Positions 18,628 to 26,624 of a stretch of 64,000 nucleotides of DNA are shown here, one piece after another. Location: positions 12,719 to 76,718 of the forward strand of contig NYZA01000120.1 in the NCBI GenBank assembly GCA_002686955.1, written 5' to 3'. The position numbers and the translations under genes are program-made. The notes below the pieces were generated by a model. The model was not told the DNA's origin, ran no database searches, and worked only from the letters and a program-made list of their open reading frames with translations. Numbering within the stretch: position 1 is the stretch's first letter; each line of letters opens with the position of its first letter. The stretch comes from Gemmatimonadota bacterium (lineage in GTDB: Bacteria; GCA-2686955).

Positions 18628-19098
18628 TTGTCGGGACGAAGTTTCAAGCTGATTGCCCGGAATCGGAAGGCCCGGCACGACTACGAAATCCTGGAGACCC
18701 TGGAAGCCGGAATCGCGCTCCTGGGAAGCGAAATCAAGTCGTTGCGCGCCGGAAAGATCAGCCTCCGGGAGGGGTACGTGCGCGTCGACGCCAACCAGGC
18801 GTGGCTGGTCGGAGGGCATATCAACCTCTACGAGGAGGCCTCCCGTTTCAACCACGACCCTCTTCGAGCACGGAAGCTGCTCCTCCATCGGCGAGAGATC
18901 GAGGGGCTCCGAGCCAAGATCGAAGAAAAAGGGCTCACGGTCGTGCCGCTCGCCGTATACATCAAGGGCGGTTGGGCCAAGGTCGAGATCGGCCTGGCGC
19001 GCGGCAAAAAGCACCACGATCGGCGGCACGAGGAGCGCCGGCGACAGGAAGAGCGCGACGCGGCGAGCGAGGCGGCGAGGATGAGAGGAAGGTCATAG
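18628..19098 (+). CDS. smpB: SsrA-binding protein SmpB
   Basis: tmRNA-binding protein required for trans-translation rescue of stalled ribosomes, about 156 residues. Diagnostic segments are ARHDYEILETLEAGIALLGS, EIKSLRAGKISLREGYV, ARKLLLHRREIEGL and the charged tail LARGKKHHDRRHEE. AGGGAG at 18614-18619 is well spaced for the TTG at 18628, while the GTG at 18619 lies inside that ribosome site, so the TTG is preferred. No tmRNA gene was recognised in the window. Confidence 0.92.
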   Translation: MSGRSFKLIARNRKARHDYEILETLEAGIALLGSEIKSLRAGKISLREGYVRVDANQAWLVGGHINLYEEASRFNHDPLRARKLLLHRREIEGLRAKIEEKGLTVVPLAVYIKGGWAKVEIGLARGKKHHDRRHEERRRQEERDAASEAARMRGRS

Positions 19099-19100
19099 TC

Positions 19101-20234
19101 GTGCGGATGCTTTTGGTGATCGCGGTCTTGCTCGCGTCTCAGGCCCGGGGGGCGAGCGTAGCGCTGGTCCAACCGATGGTCGCCGATTCTCTTCGCTTGC
19201 TCCAGCACCTCTCGACGACGCGCGTGGGCGATGTCGAGCTGGTGCGGATCTCCGATCTGGCGCGAATCGCGGGCGCCACGCGCTACTGGAGGGCGGATGT
19301 CCGAAAGGTCGTGCTCAAGAAGGATGCCCACAAGCTGCGGGTTGCGATGGACAATCGATACGCGGTCCTCGACGGGACGGCGATGAACCTGCGCGCCCCC
19401 GCTCACGGGATCGATGGGGAGCCGGGGATTCCCCTCGTGGCGGTGGTACCGGTCCTCTCGGCACTCACGGATGATCGCTTCGCCTGGAATGCGGAGAGGC
19501 GCGAGGTCGAGGTTCCGGCTTCGGTCGCGCTGCAGATGCGCCCCCCTTCTGCCGGTGCTGCTCCGGCGCCTGCTCCATTCGAGGGGTTCGCGGCGACGAT
19601 CCGGCCCATTCGGCTCGTTGTGCTCGATCCCGGTCACGGTGGGCTCGATGCCGGATCGATCGGTGCCAAGGGGGTGCGCGAAGCGACCGTAACGCTCGAC
19701 ATCGCGCGTCGCACGGCGAAGCTGCTGAGGGCAAGGAAGATCGAAGTCGTCTTGACACGAGACAGAGATCGAACACGTTCGACGATCGAGCGGGCCCAGA
19801 TCGCCAACGGCGCCGGGGCCGATCTTCTGGTCTCGATCCACGCCAACTCCTCCTGGGCGGCCGACGCGGAGGGATTCGAGATCTACTGCCTCGGCGAGGG
19901 AAGGATCCCGGAGACGAAATCGAGCGCATCGATCGATTTCGTGTCCTGGGATGTTGCGCAGTCCTCCCACGTCGCTCGCTCTTGCGATGTCGCCCGAGCG
20001 GTCCAGCTCTCCCTCGCACGTGAGCTGGGGCTGCGAAATCGCGGGGTCAATCACGCGCCCTTGCCACTCTTGCGCTGCGCGAACCTGCCCGCCATCGAGG
20101 TCGATGTCGGGTTCCTTTCACATCCCTCCGACGAAGCGCTCCTGGGAACAGCGGTATTCCGGGAGCAGGTCGCTCGTGCCGTCGCCGCCGGCATCGAGCA
20201 CTATGGCGCAGCGGATCAGGAGGCGATCCGATGA
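19101..20234 (+). CDS. N-acetylmuramoyl-L-alanine amidase (Amidase_3)
   Basis: Zinc-dependent murein amidase, 377 residues, that cleaves the lactyl-amide bond between MurNAc and L-Ala during cell separation. The N-terminus is a signal peptide (MRMLLVIAVLLASQARGAS). Residues about 30-160 resemble a copper-amine-oxidase-like N-terminal domain. The catalytic domain has LDPGHGGLDAGSIG with zinc His, the Glu of VREATVTLDIARR, DLLVSIHANS with a second His, and AIEVDVGFLSHPSDE. The GTG at 19101 has AGGAAGG upstream; an ATG two codons later is possible. The stop overlaps the next ATG. Confidence 0.9.
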   Translation: MRMLLVIAVLLASQARGASVALVQPMVADSLRLLQHLSTTRVGDVELVRISDLARIAGATRYWRADVRKVVLKKDAHKLRVAMDNRYAVLDGTAMNLRAPAHGIDGEPGIPLVAVVPVLSALTDDRFAWNAERREVEVPASVALQMRPPSAGAAPAPAPFEGFAATIRPIRLVVLDPGHGGLDAGSIGAKGVREATVTLDIARRTAKLLRARKIEVVLTRDRDRTRSTIERAQIANGAGADLLVSIHANSSWAADAEGFEIYCLGEGRIPETKSSASIDFVSWDVAQSSHVARSCDVARAVQLSLARELGLRNRGVNHAPLPLLRCANLPAIEVDVGFLSHPSDEALLGTAVFREQVARAVAAGIEHYGAADQEAIR

Positions 20235-20845
20235 CCCACGATCTCGATGTTCCGGGACGATCTAGATGGATCGCTCCATTCGTGTTGGTCGTCATCGGTC
20301 TGGCCCTACCAACCGGCTATTTGGCTTGGCGAGGGCTGCTGCCGGGGGGGGGTGAGACCCTGTCGGCGGCACGTGGCGCGGACGATCCGGCGGCCGAGAC
20401 CGGGGCGATGATGGAAGAGCTGCGACCGGTCGGCTCTGTCGTGCTCTACTTTTCGGATCGATCGGGGGAGAGGCTCATTTCGGAAATGCGCGATGTGGCC
20501 GGATCGGAAGATCCGAGCTCCAGGGCGGCATCGATCGTTCGGGAGCTGGCGGCGGGATCGCGCTCCGGCCTGGCCCGAACCGTGCCCGCGGATGTAGAAG
20601 TCCTCCATGTCTTCGTGGACGACGTGGGGGTCGTCTATCTCGATTTGAGCGGCGACCTGGTCGATCGGCATACCGGCGGCACGCGGGGCGAAATACTGAC
20701 TCTTCGCTCGATCGCCCGGTCGATCTCGGCGAACGACCCACGTGTGAGCGGGGTTCGGTTGCTCGTGGATGGGCGCGAGCTGGACTCGATCCACGGCCAT
20801 GTCGATCTGTCGCGAGAGCTCCGCATCGGCGTGGAGAGCGGTTGA
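20231..20845 (+). CDS. GerMN domain membrane-anchored protein
   Basis: A 204-residue protein with one N-terminal transmembrane helix (about 14-35) and a GerMN domain (about 66-195) recognisable from VVLYFSDRSGERLISE, a ValVHVF-type strand (VLHVFVDDVGVVYLDLSGDL) and LTLRSIARSISAN. GerMN is named from spore germination proteins but is widespread in non-spore-formers as an envelope domain. Here it lies between a murein amidase (ATGA overlap) and murI, so a role in cell-wall maintenance is a fair inference. No spore genes are seen. Confidence 0.82.
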   Translation: MTHDLDVPGRSRWIAPFVLVVIGLALPTGYLAWRGLLPGGGETLSAARGADDPAAETGAMMEELRPVGSVVLYFSDRSGERLISEMRDVAGSEDPSSRAASIVRELAAGSRSGLARTVPADVEVLHVFVDDVGVVYLDLSGDLVDRHTGGTRGEILTLRSIARSISANDPRVSGVRLLVDGRELDSIHGHVDLSRELRIGVESG

Positions 20846-20846
20846 A

Positions 20847-21647
20847 GTGGGCGCGATAGGGATCTTCGATTCGGGTGTCGGGGGATTGACCGTGGCACGC
20901 GCGATCATGGAAGAGCTTCCTGGCAGGCGGGTGATATACCTGGGCGATACGGCTCGCGTCCCTTACGGCCCGAAATCTCCTAGAACGATTCGGCGATTCA
21001 GCAAGGAGAACGGAGATTTCCTGGCCGACCATGGGATAGACGCTCTCGTCGTCGCGTGCAATACCGCGTCGGCGCTCGCCATCGAGGAGCTCCATTCTCG
21101 ATACCCCTTCCCGGTGTTAGGGGTCTTGGAGCCGGGTGTACGGGAAGGACTTCGGGCGGCGAAAGGTGGGCCCCTCGGCGTAATCGGCACCGTGGGAACG
21201 ATCAAGAGCGCTGCCTACCGGCTCGCCGCGGCACGGCTGGACTCCGCGGCGGTCGTCGAGTGCCGTGCCTGCCCACTCTTCGTGCCGCTGGCCGAAGAAG
21301 GGATGGTCGATCATCTTGCGACGGAGTTGATCGCCCGCGACTATTTGGAGCCGCTCACCACCGCCGGGATCCGAGCCCTTGTTCTTGGCTGCACGCACTA
21401 CCCACTGCTCGCACCGATCATTCAGCGGGTCGTTGGAGCCGACGTCACACTGGTCGACTCGGCCGATGCGGTCGCCAGAGAGCTGGTCGCGCGTCTTCCG
21501 GACGCACAGGCCGGGTCTGAAGCCACGGTGCCCCCATCGCCCAATCGCTTTTTCGTAACCGACATCGCCACCCGTTTCAGCGAAGTGGGAGCCCGTTTTC
21601 TCGGATCGGAGCTTCCCGCGGTGGAGCTGGCCGACCTTGTAGAGTGA
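20847..21647 (+). CDS. murI: Glutamate racemase
   Basis: A 266-residue cofactor-independent racemase that makes D-glutamate for peptidoglycan. The first segment is [19 protein letters not shown], followed by [11 protein letters not shown]. The two catalytic Cys residues are in [10 protein letters not shown] and LGCTHYPLL. The GTG at 20847 starts one base after the GerMN stop and gives the normal length. The stop overlaps a GTG that could extend rph by seven codons. Confidence 0.95.
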   Translation: MGAIGIFDSGVGGLTVARAIMEELPGRRVIYLGDTARVPYGPKSPRTIRRFSKENGDFLADHGIDALVVACNTASALAIEELHSRYPFPVLGVLEPGVREGLRAAKGGPLGVIGTVGTIKSAAYRLAAARLDSAAVVECRACPLFVPLAEEGMVDHLATELIARDYLEPLTTAGIRALVLGCTHYPLLAPIIQRVVGADVTLVDSADAVARELVARLPDAQAGSEATVPPSPNRFFVTDIATRFSEVGARFLGSELPAVELADLVE

Positions 21648-21664
21648 ACCGCGCAGGAGACCCG

Positions 21665-22393
21665 ATGGAACAGACCCCGATTCGTCCCGATGGACGCAAG
21701 CCCGATCAGCTGCGGCCCCTTCGACTCACGACCGATTTCATCGATCATGCCGAAGGGTCGGTCTTGGTCGAGATGGGGCGAACGAGGGTCGTCTGCACAG
21801 CGACCATCGAGAACAAGGTCCCGCCGTGGATGCGCAACGGTGACAGTGGTTGGCTGACGGCCGAGTACTCCATGCTCCCGCGGGCCGGCAAGGAACGGAC
21901 GCCGAGGGAATCGGTGCGCGGCCGGATCAAAGGGCGGACGCACGAGATCCAGAGGTTGATCGGGCGGAGCATCCGGGCCGCGGTCGATCTCAAGGAGCTG
22001 AAGGGGAAGACGATCTGCCTCGACTGCGATGTCTTGCAGGCCGACGGCGGCACGCGCACGGCCTCCGTGACCGGCGCGTGGGTGGCGACCGCCCTTGCGA
22101 TGCAAGGGGCCGCCGGCGCCAGAGGGGATTGGCGCGAAATCGTCCGCCACCCGGTGGCCGCGGTCAGCGTTGGCTCAGTACAGGGTCGGGTGCTTCTTGA
22201 CCTCTGCTACGAAGAGGATGTGCGGGCCGATGTAGACATGAATGTGGTGATGACTGGGGACGGAAGATTCGTTGAGGTGCAGGGGACGGCGGAGGGTGCG
22301 CCCTTCGATCGGGCAGCCCACGATCAGCTATTGGACTACGCGGCGGCCGGGATCGAGGAGCTGATCGGCCGACAGCTCGAGGCCCTGGGCTGA
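21665..22393 (+). CDS. rph: Ribonuclease PH
   Basis: Phosphorolytic 3'-to-5' exoribonuclease that trims tRNA 3' ends, 242 residues. Signatures are [70 protein letters not shown] and the phosphate-site [18 protein letters not shown]. An AGGAGA ribosome site at 21655-21660 supports the ATG at 21665; the GTG at 21644 is the alternative. Its stop overlaps the rdgB ATG, and rph-rdgB is a widely conserved pair. Confidence 0.95.
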   Translation: MEQTPIRPDGRKPDQLRPLRLTTDFIDHAEGSVLVEMGRTRVVCTATIENKVPPWMRNGDSGWLTAEYSMLPRAGKERTPRESVRGRIKGRTHEIQRLIGRSIRAAVDLKELKGKTICLDCDVLQADGGTRTASVTGAWVATALAMQGAAGARGDWREIVRHPVAAVSVGSVQGRVLLDLCYEEDVRADVDMNVVMTGDGRFVEVQGTAEGAPFDRAAHDQLLDYAAAGIEELIGRQLEALG

Positions 22394-23016
22394 TGAAGGG
22401 TCAAGGTGCGACCTTGGTGATCGCATCGCGAAACCGCGACAAGATCCGGGAGCTGGCGAATCTGCTCGAGGGACTGCCCCTGGCCGTTCGAGCGGCGGAG
22501 GAGTTCCCGGATGTGCCGGTGGTGATCGAGGAGACGGCACCCGATCTCCACGGCAACGCGCTGATCAAGGCTCGCACGGTGGCGAAGGCGAGCGGGCAAT
22601 GGGCGCTGGCCGACGACACGGGACTCGAGGTCGACGCGCTCGGTGGGGCGCCCGGAGTGGAGACCGCCAGATTCGCTGGGCCGGACGCCACGTACGAAGA
22701 AAATGTCGCGATGCTCCTCGAGAGGATGGCGGGCGCTGGGCCGGGGCGGCGCGGAGCGCGATTCCGCACTGTGGTGGCTCTCTGTGATCCAGATGGGAGA
22801 GCCACGACGGTCGAGGGGGTTTGTGAGGGGAAGATCAGCCGGACACCGGTGGGCAAGTCGGGGTTCGGCTACGACCCGGTCTTCGCTCCGGAGGAGGCGG
22901 GCGGGAAGACCTTCGCGCAGATGTCGATGCAGAGCAAGGGCGCGATCAGCCATCGCGGCCGAGCCATGGTCGCGGCGCTGTCGGAGATCGAGAGGCGAAT
23001 CTTGGGGCAAGGGTGA
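22393..23016 (+). CDS. rdgB: dITP/XTP pyrophosphatase (HAM1/RdgB)
   Basis: House-cleaning nucleotide pyrophosphatase of 207 residues that removes dITP and XTP from the nucleotide pool. Family motifs: LVIASRNRDKIRELANLL, the substrate loop HGNALIKARTVAK, ALADDTGLEVDALGGAPGV, and the C-terminal FGYDPVFAPEE, then QMSMQSKGAISHRGRAM. The ATG overlaps the rph stop. Last gene of a run that starts at the PP-loop sulfurtransferase; two tRNA genes follow. Confidence 0.95.
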   Translation: MKGQGATLVIASRNRDKIRELANLLEGLPLAVRAAEEFPDVPVVIEETAPDLHGNALIKARTVAKASGQWALADDTGLEVDALGGAPGVETARFAGPDATYEENVAMLLERMAGAGPGRRGARFRTVVALCDPDGRATTVEGVCEGKISRTPVGKSGFGYDPVFAPEEAGGKTFAQMSMQSKGAISHRGRAMVAALSEIERRILGQG

Positions 23017-23091
23017 GACGGACTTGCATTCCCGCCGTCCAGCTCACAAGATACGAAGACACGAAGAATCGATCCGACCACGGGATTCGGT

Positions 23092-23166
23092 CGGGGCGTG
23101 GCGCAGTGGAAGCGCACCTGCTTTGGGAGCAGGGGGTCGCGAGTTCAAGTCTCGCCGCCCCGACCA
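23092..23166 (+). tRNA. tRNA-Pro(TGG), CCA encoded
   Basis: Complete cloverleaf: acceptor CGGGGCG pairs with CGCCCCG; D stem GCGC/GCGC; anticodon stem CCTGC/GCAGG with loop TTTGGGA, anticodon TGG; T arm GCGAG-TTCAAGT-CTCGC. Discriminator A at 23163, then an encoded CCA at 23164-23166. Confidence 0.96.
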
Positions 23167-23191
23167 GCCCTCGGGTCGATCGAACCTTCAC

Positions 23192-23267
23192 GCCGGAGTA
23201 GTTCAATGGATAGAACGGCGGCCTTCTAAGCCGCATGTTGGGGGTTCGATTCCCTCCTCCGGTGCCA
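23192..23267 (+). tRNA. tRNA-Arg(TCT), CCA encoded
   Basis: Acceptor GCCGGAG pairs with CTCCGGT with one terminal G-U pair. The anticodon arm is GCGGC-CTTCTAA-GCCGC, anticodon TCT. The T loop TTCGATT is canonical. Discriminator G at 23264, then an encoded CCA. It follows tRNA-Pro by 25 bp, so the two are probably co-transcribed. Confidence 0.96.
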
Positions 23268-23274
23268 CTACGCA

Positions 23275-23307
23275 CGAGGGCCGCCGATTCGATCTCGGCG
23301 GCCCTCG
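23275..23307. terminator. Strong stem-loop after the tRNA pair
   Basis: CGAGGGCCGCCGA (23275-23287) and TCGGCGGCCCTCG (23295-23307) are a perfect 13-bp inverted repeat around a 7-base loop. It lies between the tRNA-Arg gene and the convergent ferredoxin gene. There is no T-tract on either side, so termination is likely but not certain. Confidence 0.6.
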
Positions 23308-23330
23308 GCCGGTCTCTGGCTACGGATCGG

Positions 23331-23675
23331 TCAACCCGCCAATCGGGCTCCCGGCTCTTCGCCTTCCGCCAACTGATGGTCGTCGTTGCGGAATCGTGAG
23401 GTCGACTCATCGAGCTCGCCGAAACCCTCGTCCGGGTGGATCTCCTTCGCGCGCTCGAAAAGCTCTGCTTCAGTCTCGATCTTGTTCGGGTCGGGGATGC
23501 AGCAGTCCACGGGACAGTTGGCCTGACAGGCCTCTTCGTCGTGGAAGCCGATGCACTCGGTGCATAGACTCGCGTCGATCACATAGATGTCATCGGCCTC
23601 TGAGATGGCCTCGTTCGGGCATTCCGGCTCGCACGCGCCGCAAGAGATGCAATCGTCGGTGATATAGGTCGCCAT
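23331..23675 (-). CDS. 2[4Fe-4S] ferredoxin (YfhL/Alvin type)
   Basis: Electron carrier of 114 residues with two cluster motifs: CISCGACEPECP near residue 9 and CTECIGFHDEEACQANCPVD near residue 38, followed by CC. The enlarged second motif with the FHDEEAC insertion and the acidic C-terminal extension are features of the Allochromatium-type (Alvin) ferredoxins. Single gene, convergent with the tRNA pair. No dedicated partner enzyme is adjacent. Confidence 0.9.
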   Translation of the reverse strand: MATYITDDCISCGACEPECPNEAISEADDIYVIDASLCTECIGFHDEEACQANCPVDCCIPDPNKIETEAELFERAKEIHPDEGFGELDESTSRFRNDDHQLAEGEEPGARLAG

Positions 23676-23909
23676 TTCGACAGGTCTCCGTCAATGAAGG
23701 AACTAGGCCGTTTCTTCCCACGCCGCCGGGGCTTGAAACGTGGCCGGGGTTTGAGCCGACCATCAACTCCTAGAATCCCGTTTTCATAGCATTGTCTTGG
23801 GGTCCGAGGCAACAAGATCCAGCGCTCTGCCCGTATTGACCGGGTGGCATTGCGCACCTAGCCTCGTTTCTCGATACTCGACTCGCAAGAAGCCGGAGTA
23901 GACCGATAG

Positions 23910-25136
23910 ATGAAACCTCCCGGCGACCCGGAGAGGGCGCGGAAGCATCTGGCCAAGACCGGGGCCCGGCTGACCTACGTGGATCCCGAGGGGAGGATTC
24001 GCGTCTTCATCCCCGGTCGCTCCAACCGAATGCTCGCGCTACCGGGGCGGCCGCCCGGACTTCCCGCGATGGACGGCGTCGAGACGCCGAAGTGGCCGAG
24101 CTGGAGCCCAACCGGCGAATGGATCGCGGCGGCAGGGGTCGCAGACGACGGAAAGACCGGCGGCGTCTTCGTGTTCGACGCGCATAGATCGCGCCGCTCC
24201 CGTTGGATCCCGCTTCAATCCGCACCGATGTACAGCTGCTGGCTGCCGGGCCACAAGGCGATTGGCGCCCTGATCTCCGAGAAGGATCGGCTGCATCTCT
24301 TCGCCCTCGACGCGACTCGACGCGTCGTCGTACCCCGCAGCATCGCGAAAGGGATGCCCCTGTTCTTTCACGCCCGGCCCGACGGGACGGAGATAGCGAT
24401 CCATACCACCGAGATGGCGACGGGGCCGGGGCGCCACGTTCGGATCTGGGACACACGGGAGGCTCCCGAGAGCTCGCTGGTGCTCACCCAAAGGGCGGGT
24501 CGTTTGAGAAGTCCGGTCTTTTCGCCCCAAGGCGCCCTCTTGGCCTACGGCGAGAAATCGGAGAGGGGGCGCGAGTACACCGACCTGTGCATCGTCGACC
24601 TGAAGGGCAAGAAGGTCCGCCCCCCGATCGCGTTCAAGGGGCCGGGCGCGGCCTCTTTCTCCCGGGACGGGCGGCACCTTGCCTTGGTGGCCGGTGAAGT
24701 CGGCAACATCCCGCTCTTCGGTCAGGCGGCGATCATCTCCGCTTGGGGCGGCGAGCCCTCGCCTCTGTACGAAGGCCCGATAGGCAGTATCGAGTGGGTG
24801 GACGACTCCCGGCTCATTGCGGTCGTGGCTGGGGAATCGGGAGTGCATTGGGTGCTATTCGATCGGCGGAGCGCTTCCTGTTCTCGGATCTCGCCACCGC
24901 TCAGCCCGACCCGCGACGCGCTCTTCTACGCCCATTTCTTCGATCAGTTCTCGCGGACCCACCCGCTCGTATCTGCCAACGGACGCTATGTTTCCTATGC
25001 GGCTCAGTACGGCGGGGAGCGCGCGGGCGTTGAACCCCACATCTTCTTGCTCGATCTCGAGAGATCCTCTACTCCGGAGATCGTCGGTCCCGGAATGATG
25101 CCGGCGTGGGAGCTGCCGGCTCTCATGTCCGAATAG
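23910..25136 (+). CDS. TolB/WD40-like beta-propeller protein
   Basis: A 408-residue predicted propeller made of repeated strands of the TolB/PD40 type, for example PKWPSWSPTGEWIAAAGV, RSPVFSPQGALLAYGEKS and GPGAASFSRDGRHLALVAG. It has no clear signal peptide or membrane segment, so it is probably cytoplasmic unless exported in an unusual way. It stands alone in a 234-bp upstream gap where I see no clear promoter. The function is unknown; such propellers usually bind proteins or peptides. Confidence 0.7.
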   Translation: MKPPGDPERARKHLAKTGARLTYVDPEGRIRVFIPGRSNRMLALPGRPPGLPAMDGVETPKWPSWSPTGEWIAAAGVADDGKTGGVFVFDAHRSRRSRWIPLQSAPMYSCWLPGHKAIGALISEKDRLHLFALDATRRVVVPRSIAKGMPLFFHARPDGTEIAIHTTEMATGPGRHVRIWDTREAPESSLVLTQRAGRLRSPVFSPQGALLAYGEKSERGREYTDLCIVDLKGKKVRPPIAFKGPGAASFSRDGRHLALVAGEVGNIPLFGQAAIISAWGGEPSPLYEGPIGSIEWVDDSRLIAVVAGESGVHWVLFDRRSASCSRISPPLSPTRDALFYAHFFDQFSRTHPLVSANGRYVSYAAQYGGERAGVEPHIFLLDLERSSTPEIVGPGMMPAWELPALMSE

Positions 25137-25152
25137 CGCGCGCACACGTCTC

Positions 25153-25917
25153 TCACCCCGTCGCGACCAGCCTCCTCACTGCCTCCGCGGCGCATTGAAT
25201 CGCTCGATCTTCGGTGTTGGCAACGACTTTCGAGTCTACTGCCTCGGAGGTCGTTCGGTTGACGATGACTCCAAGGACCGCTCCCGCGGCGAGTCCCATC
25301 GTTCGGGTTATTGTGAAGAGCGTGGCCGTCTCCATCTCGTACGACAAGCAGCCCAAGCGTTTCCATTCCTCGAGCGTTCCTTGGTGAGAGAGTGGTACGT
25401 AGCCCGTAAAGGAGTCGTAGCGCTCCTGACCCGGGTAGAAGGTGTCAGTCGATACGACCAGCCCCACGTGGTGGTCCTGTTTCCGCGACACCGCGGAGGC
25501 GATAAGCTCATTCACGAGACGGTGGTCGGCCACCGCGGGAAACGAAAGCGGTGCGTATTGCGAAGACGCACCGTCCAGTCGGACCGCCCCCGCTGCCACG
25601 ATTAGATCTCCAACTCCAACCGACGGCTGGATCGCACCGGTCGTCCCTATCCGCAGAAAGGTCCTGACCCCGAGACCCGCCAGCTCCTCGATTGCGATTG
25701 CCGCGGAGGCCCCTCCGATGCCGGTCGATGTCACTAGGACCGCAGTCCCTTGGAGATCGGCCAGAGCGCTCCTGAATTCGCGGTGGTGTGCAATCTCGAT
25801 CGGATCGTTGTCGAGCGTAGCGGCTATTCGAGGCACCCTGAAAGGATCGCCCGGCAATAGTACAATCTCAGCCCCACGAAGATCCTCACGCGAGAGCCCC
25901 AGGTGATAGGCGTTCAT
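25153..25917 (-). CDS. udp: Uridine phosphorylase
   Basis: Phosphorolytic nucleosidase of the NP-I family, 254 residues, which splits uridine to uracil and ribose-1-phosphate. It tracks the E. coli enzyme closely: HLGLSREDLRGAEIVLLPGD, HREFRSAL, RTFLRIGTTGAIQP, DTFYPGQERYDSF, SYEMETATLFT and VIVNRTTSE. AGGGA nine bases upstream favours the ATG at 25917 over the in-frame ATG at 25923. It lies directly downstream of a P-loop kinase gene with a short gap, so the two probably form a nucleoside-salvage operon. Confidence 0.93.
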   Translation of the reverse strand: MNAYHLGLSREDLRGAEIVLLPGDPFRVPRIAATLDNDPIEIAHHREFRSALADLQGTAVLVTSTGIGGASAAIAIEELAGLGVRTFLRIGTTGAIQPSVGVGDLIVAAGAVRLDGASSQYAPLSFPAVADHRLVNELIASAVSRKQDHHVGLVVSTDTFYPGQERYDSFTGYVPLSHQGTLEEWKRLGCLSYEMETATLFTITRTMGLAAGAVLGVIVNRTTSEAVDSKVVANTEDRAIQCAAEAVRRLVATG

Positions 25918-25929
25918 AACCATTCATCC

Positions 25930-26514
25930 CTAACGAAAGAGGTCGAGCTGATCGTCGATCTTATCTGAGACGGGCATGGGTTCCCCCCGGATACAGGCGA
26001 CGGTCGCCGCGCACGCGCTGGTGATCCACCGGTTACGTCCCAGTCCGGCCAATTCATGAACATCCACATGCATCTGCCTGATCAACGCCTGAATCTGACG
26101 ATCGATCGCCCGTTGAAAAGCGGGGTCGAGATCCCGCACGCCATCCATCGAGATGCGGCCGGTGGCCGGCACGCGGAAGAGCAGATCGTACGATCTGATC
26201 CAGCTTTCAACGAGTCGTTCGGTCGTCATCTGCCGGCCACTCGCCTGGCGCAGGTACGCGTAGTTGTCGAGCACGCTGCGATCGCAGACAACTACTTCGG
26301 ATCGCGCTCCCACTTCGATTTCGCGCGCGATCTGTGTGTGGAGGATCCAAAGCTGGGCGGAGAGGGTTGTGCTCTGATTGATCGGCAGGGGCGAGGAGCG
26401 TGCGACTTCCTTGACGATATCCGCATCGAGGCCCACCTTCTTAAGACGGGCCGCGAGTTCATAGCAGAGCGTGGTCTTGCCGACTCCGTGTGTTCCGATG
26501 AACGCCACTTTCAT
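25930..26514 (-). CDS. P-loop nucleoside/nucleotide kinase-like ATPase (AAA_28/NadR-like)
   Basis: Predicted P-loop kinase of about 194 residues. Walker A is GTHGVGKTTL at the very start of the protein, then VVCDRSVLDNYAYLR, a DR motif typical of nucleoside and NadR-type kinases, and a helical C-terminus. The ATG at 26514 puts the Walker A at the normal distance; the frame stays open 19 codons further but without support. Stop-to-start spacing to udp is 12 bp. The substrate is not known; with uridine phosphorylase downstream, a nucleoside or ribose derivative is a guess. Confidence 0.75.
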   Translation of the reverse strand: MKVAFIGTHGVGKTTLCYELAARLKKVGLDADIVKEVARSSPLPINQSTTLSAQLWILHTQIAREIEVGARSEVVVCDRSVLDNYAYLRQASGRQMTTERLVESWIRSYDLLFRVPATGRISMDGVRDLDPAFQRAIDRQIQALIRQMHVDVHELAGLGRNRWITSACAATVACIRGEPMPVSDKIDDQLDLFR

Positions 26515-26624
26515 GCCCACGAGAGTACCAGAGGCTACCTCGGGTGGCCAATGCAAGACGGCGAGTGCCACGTCCGAGTGGGCTCGATAGGGCCGCGAAT
26601 TCCACGCCGAGCAGGATGTAAGAT

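Noticed and set aside
18616-19100. tmRNA gene near smpB
   Set aside because: There is no room and no tRNA-like ends with a tag-peptide frame; smpB is flanked by tusA and the amidase.
20231-20845. Sporulation role for the GerMN protein
   Set aside because: GerMN domains are common outside spore-formers, and the neighbours are cell-wall enzymes with no spore genes.
22643-23662. Plus-strand open frame of 339 codons
   Set aside because: It passes through both tRNA genes and the antisense of the ferredoxin, so it cannot be a real gene.
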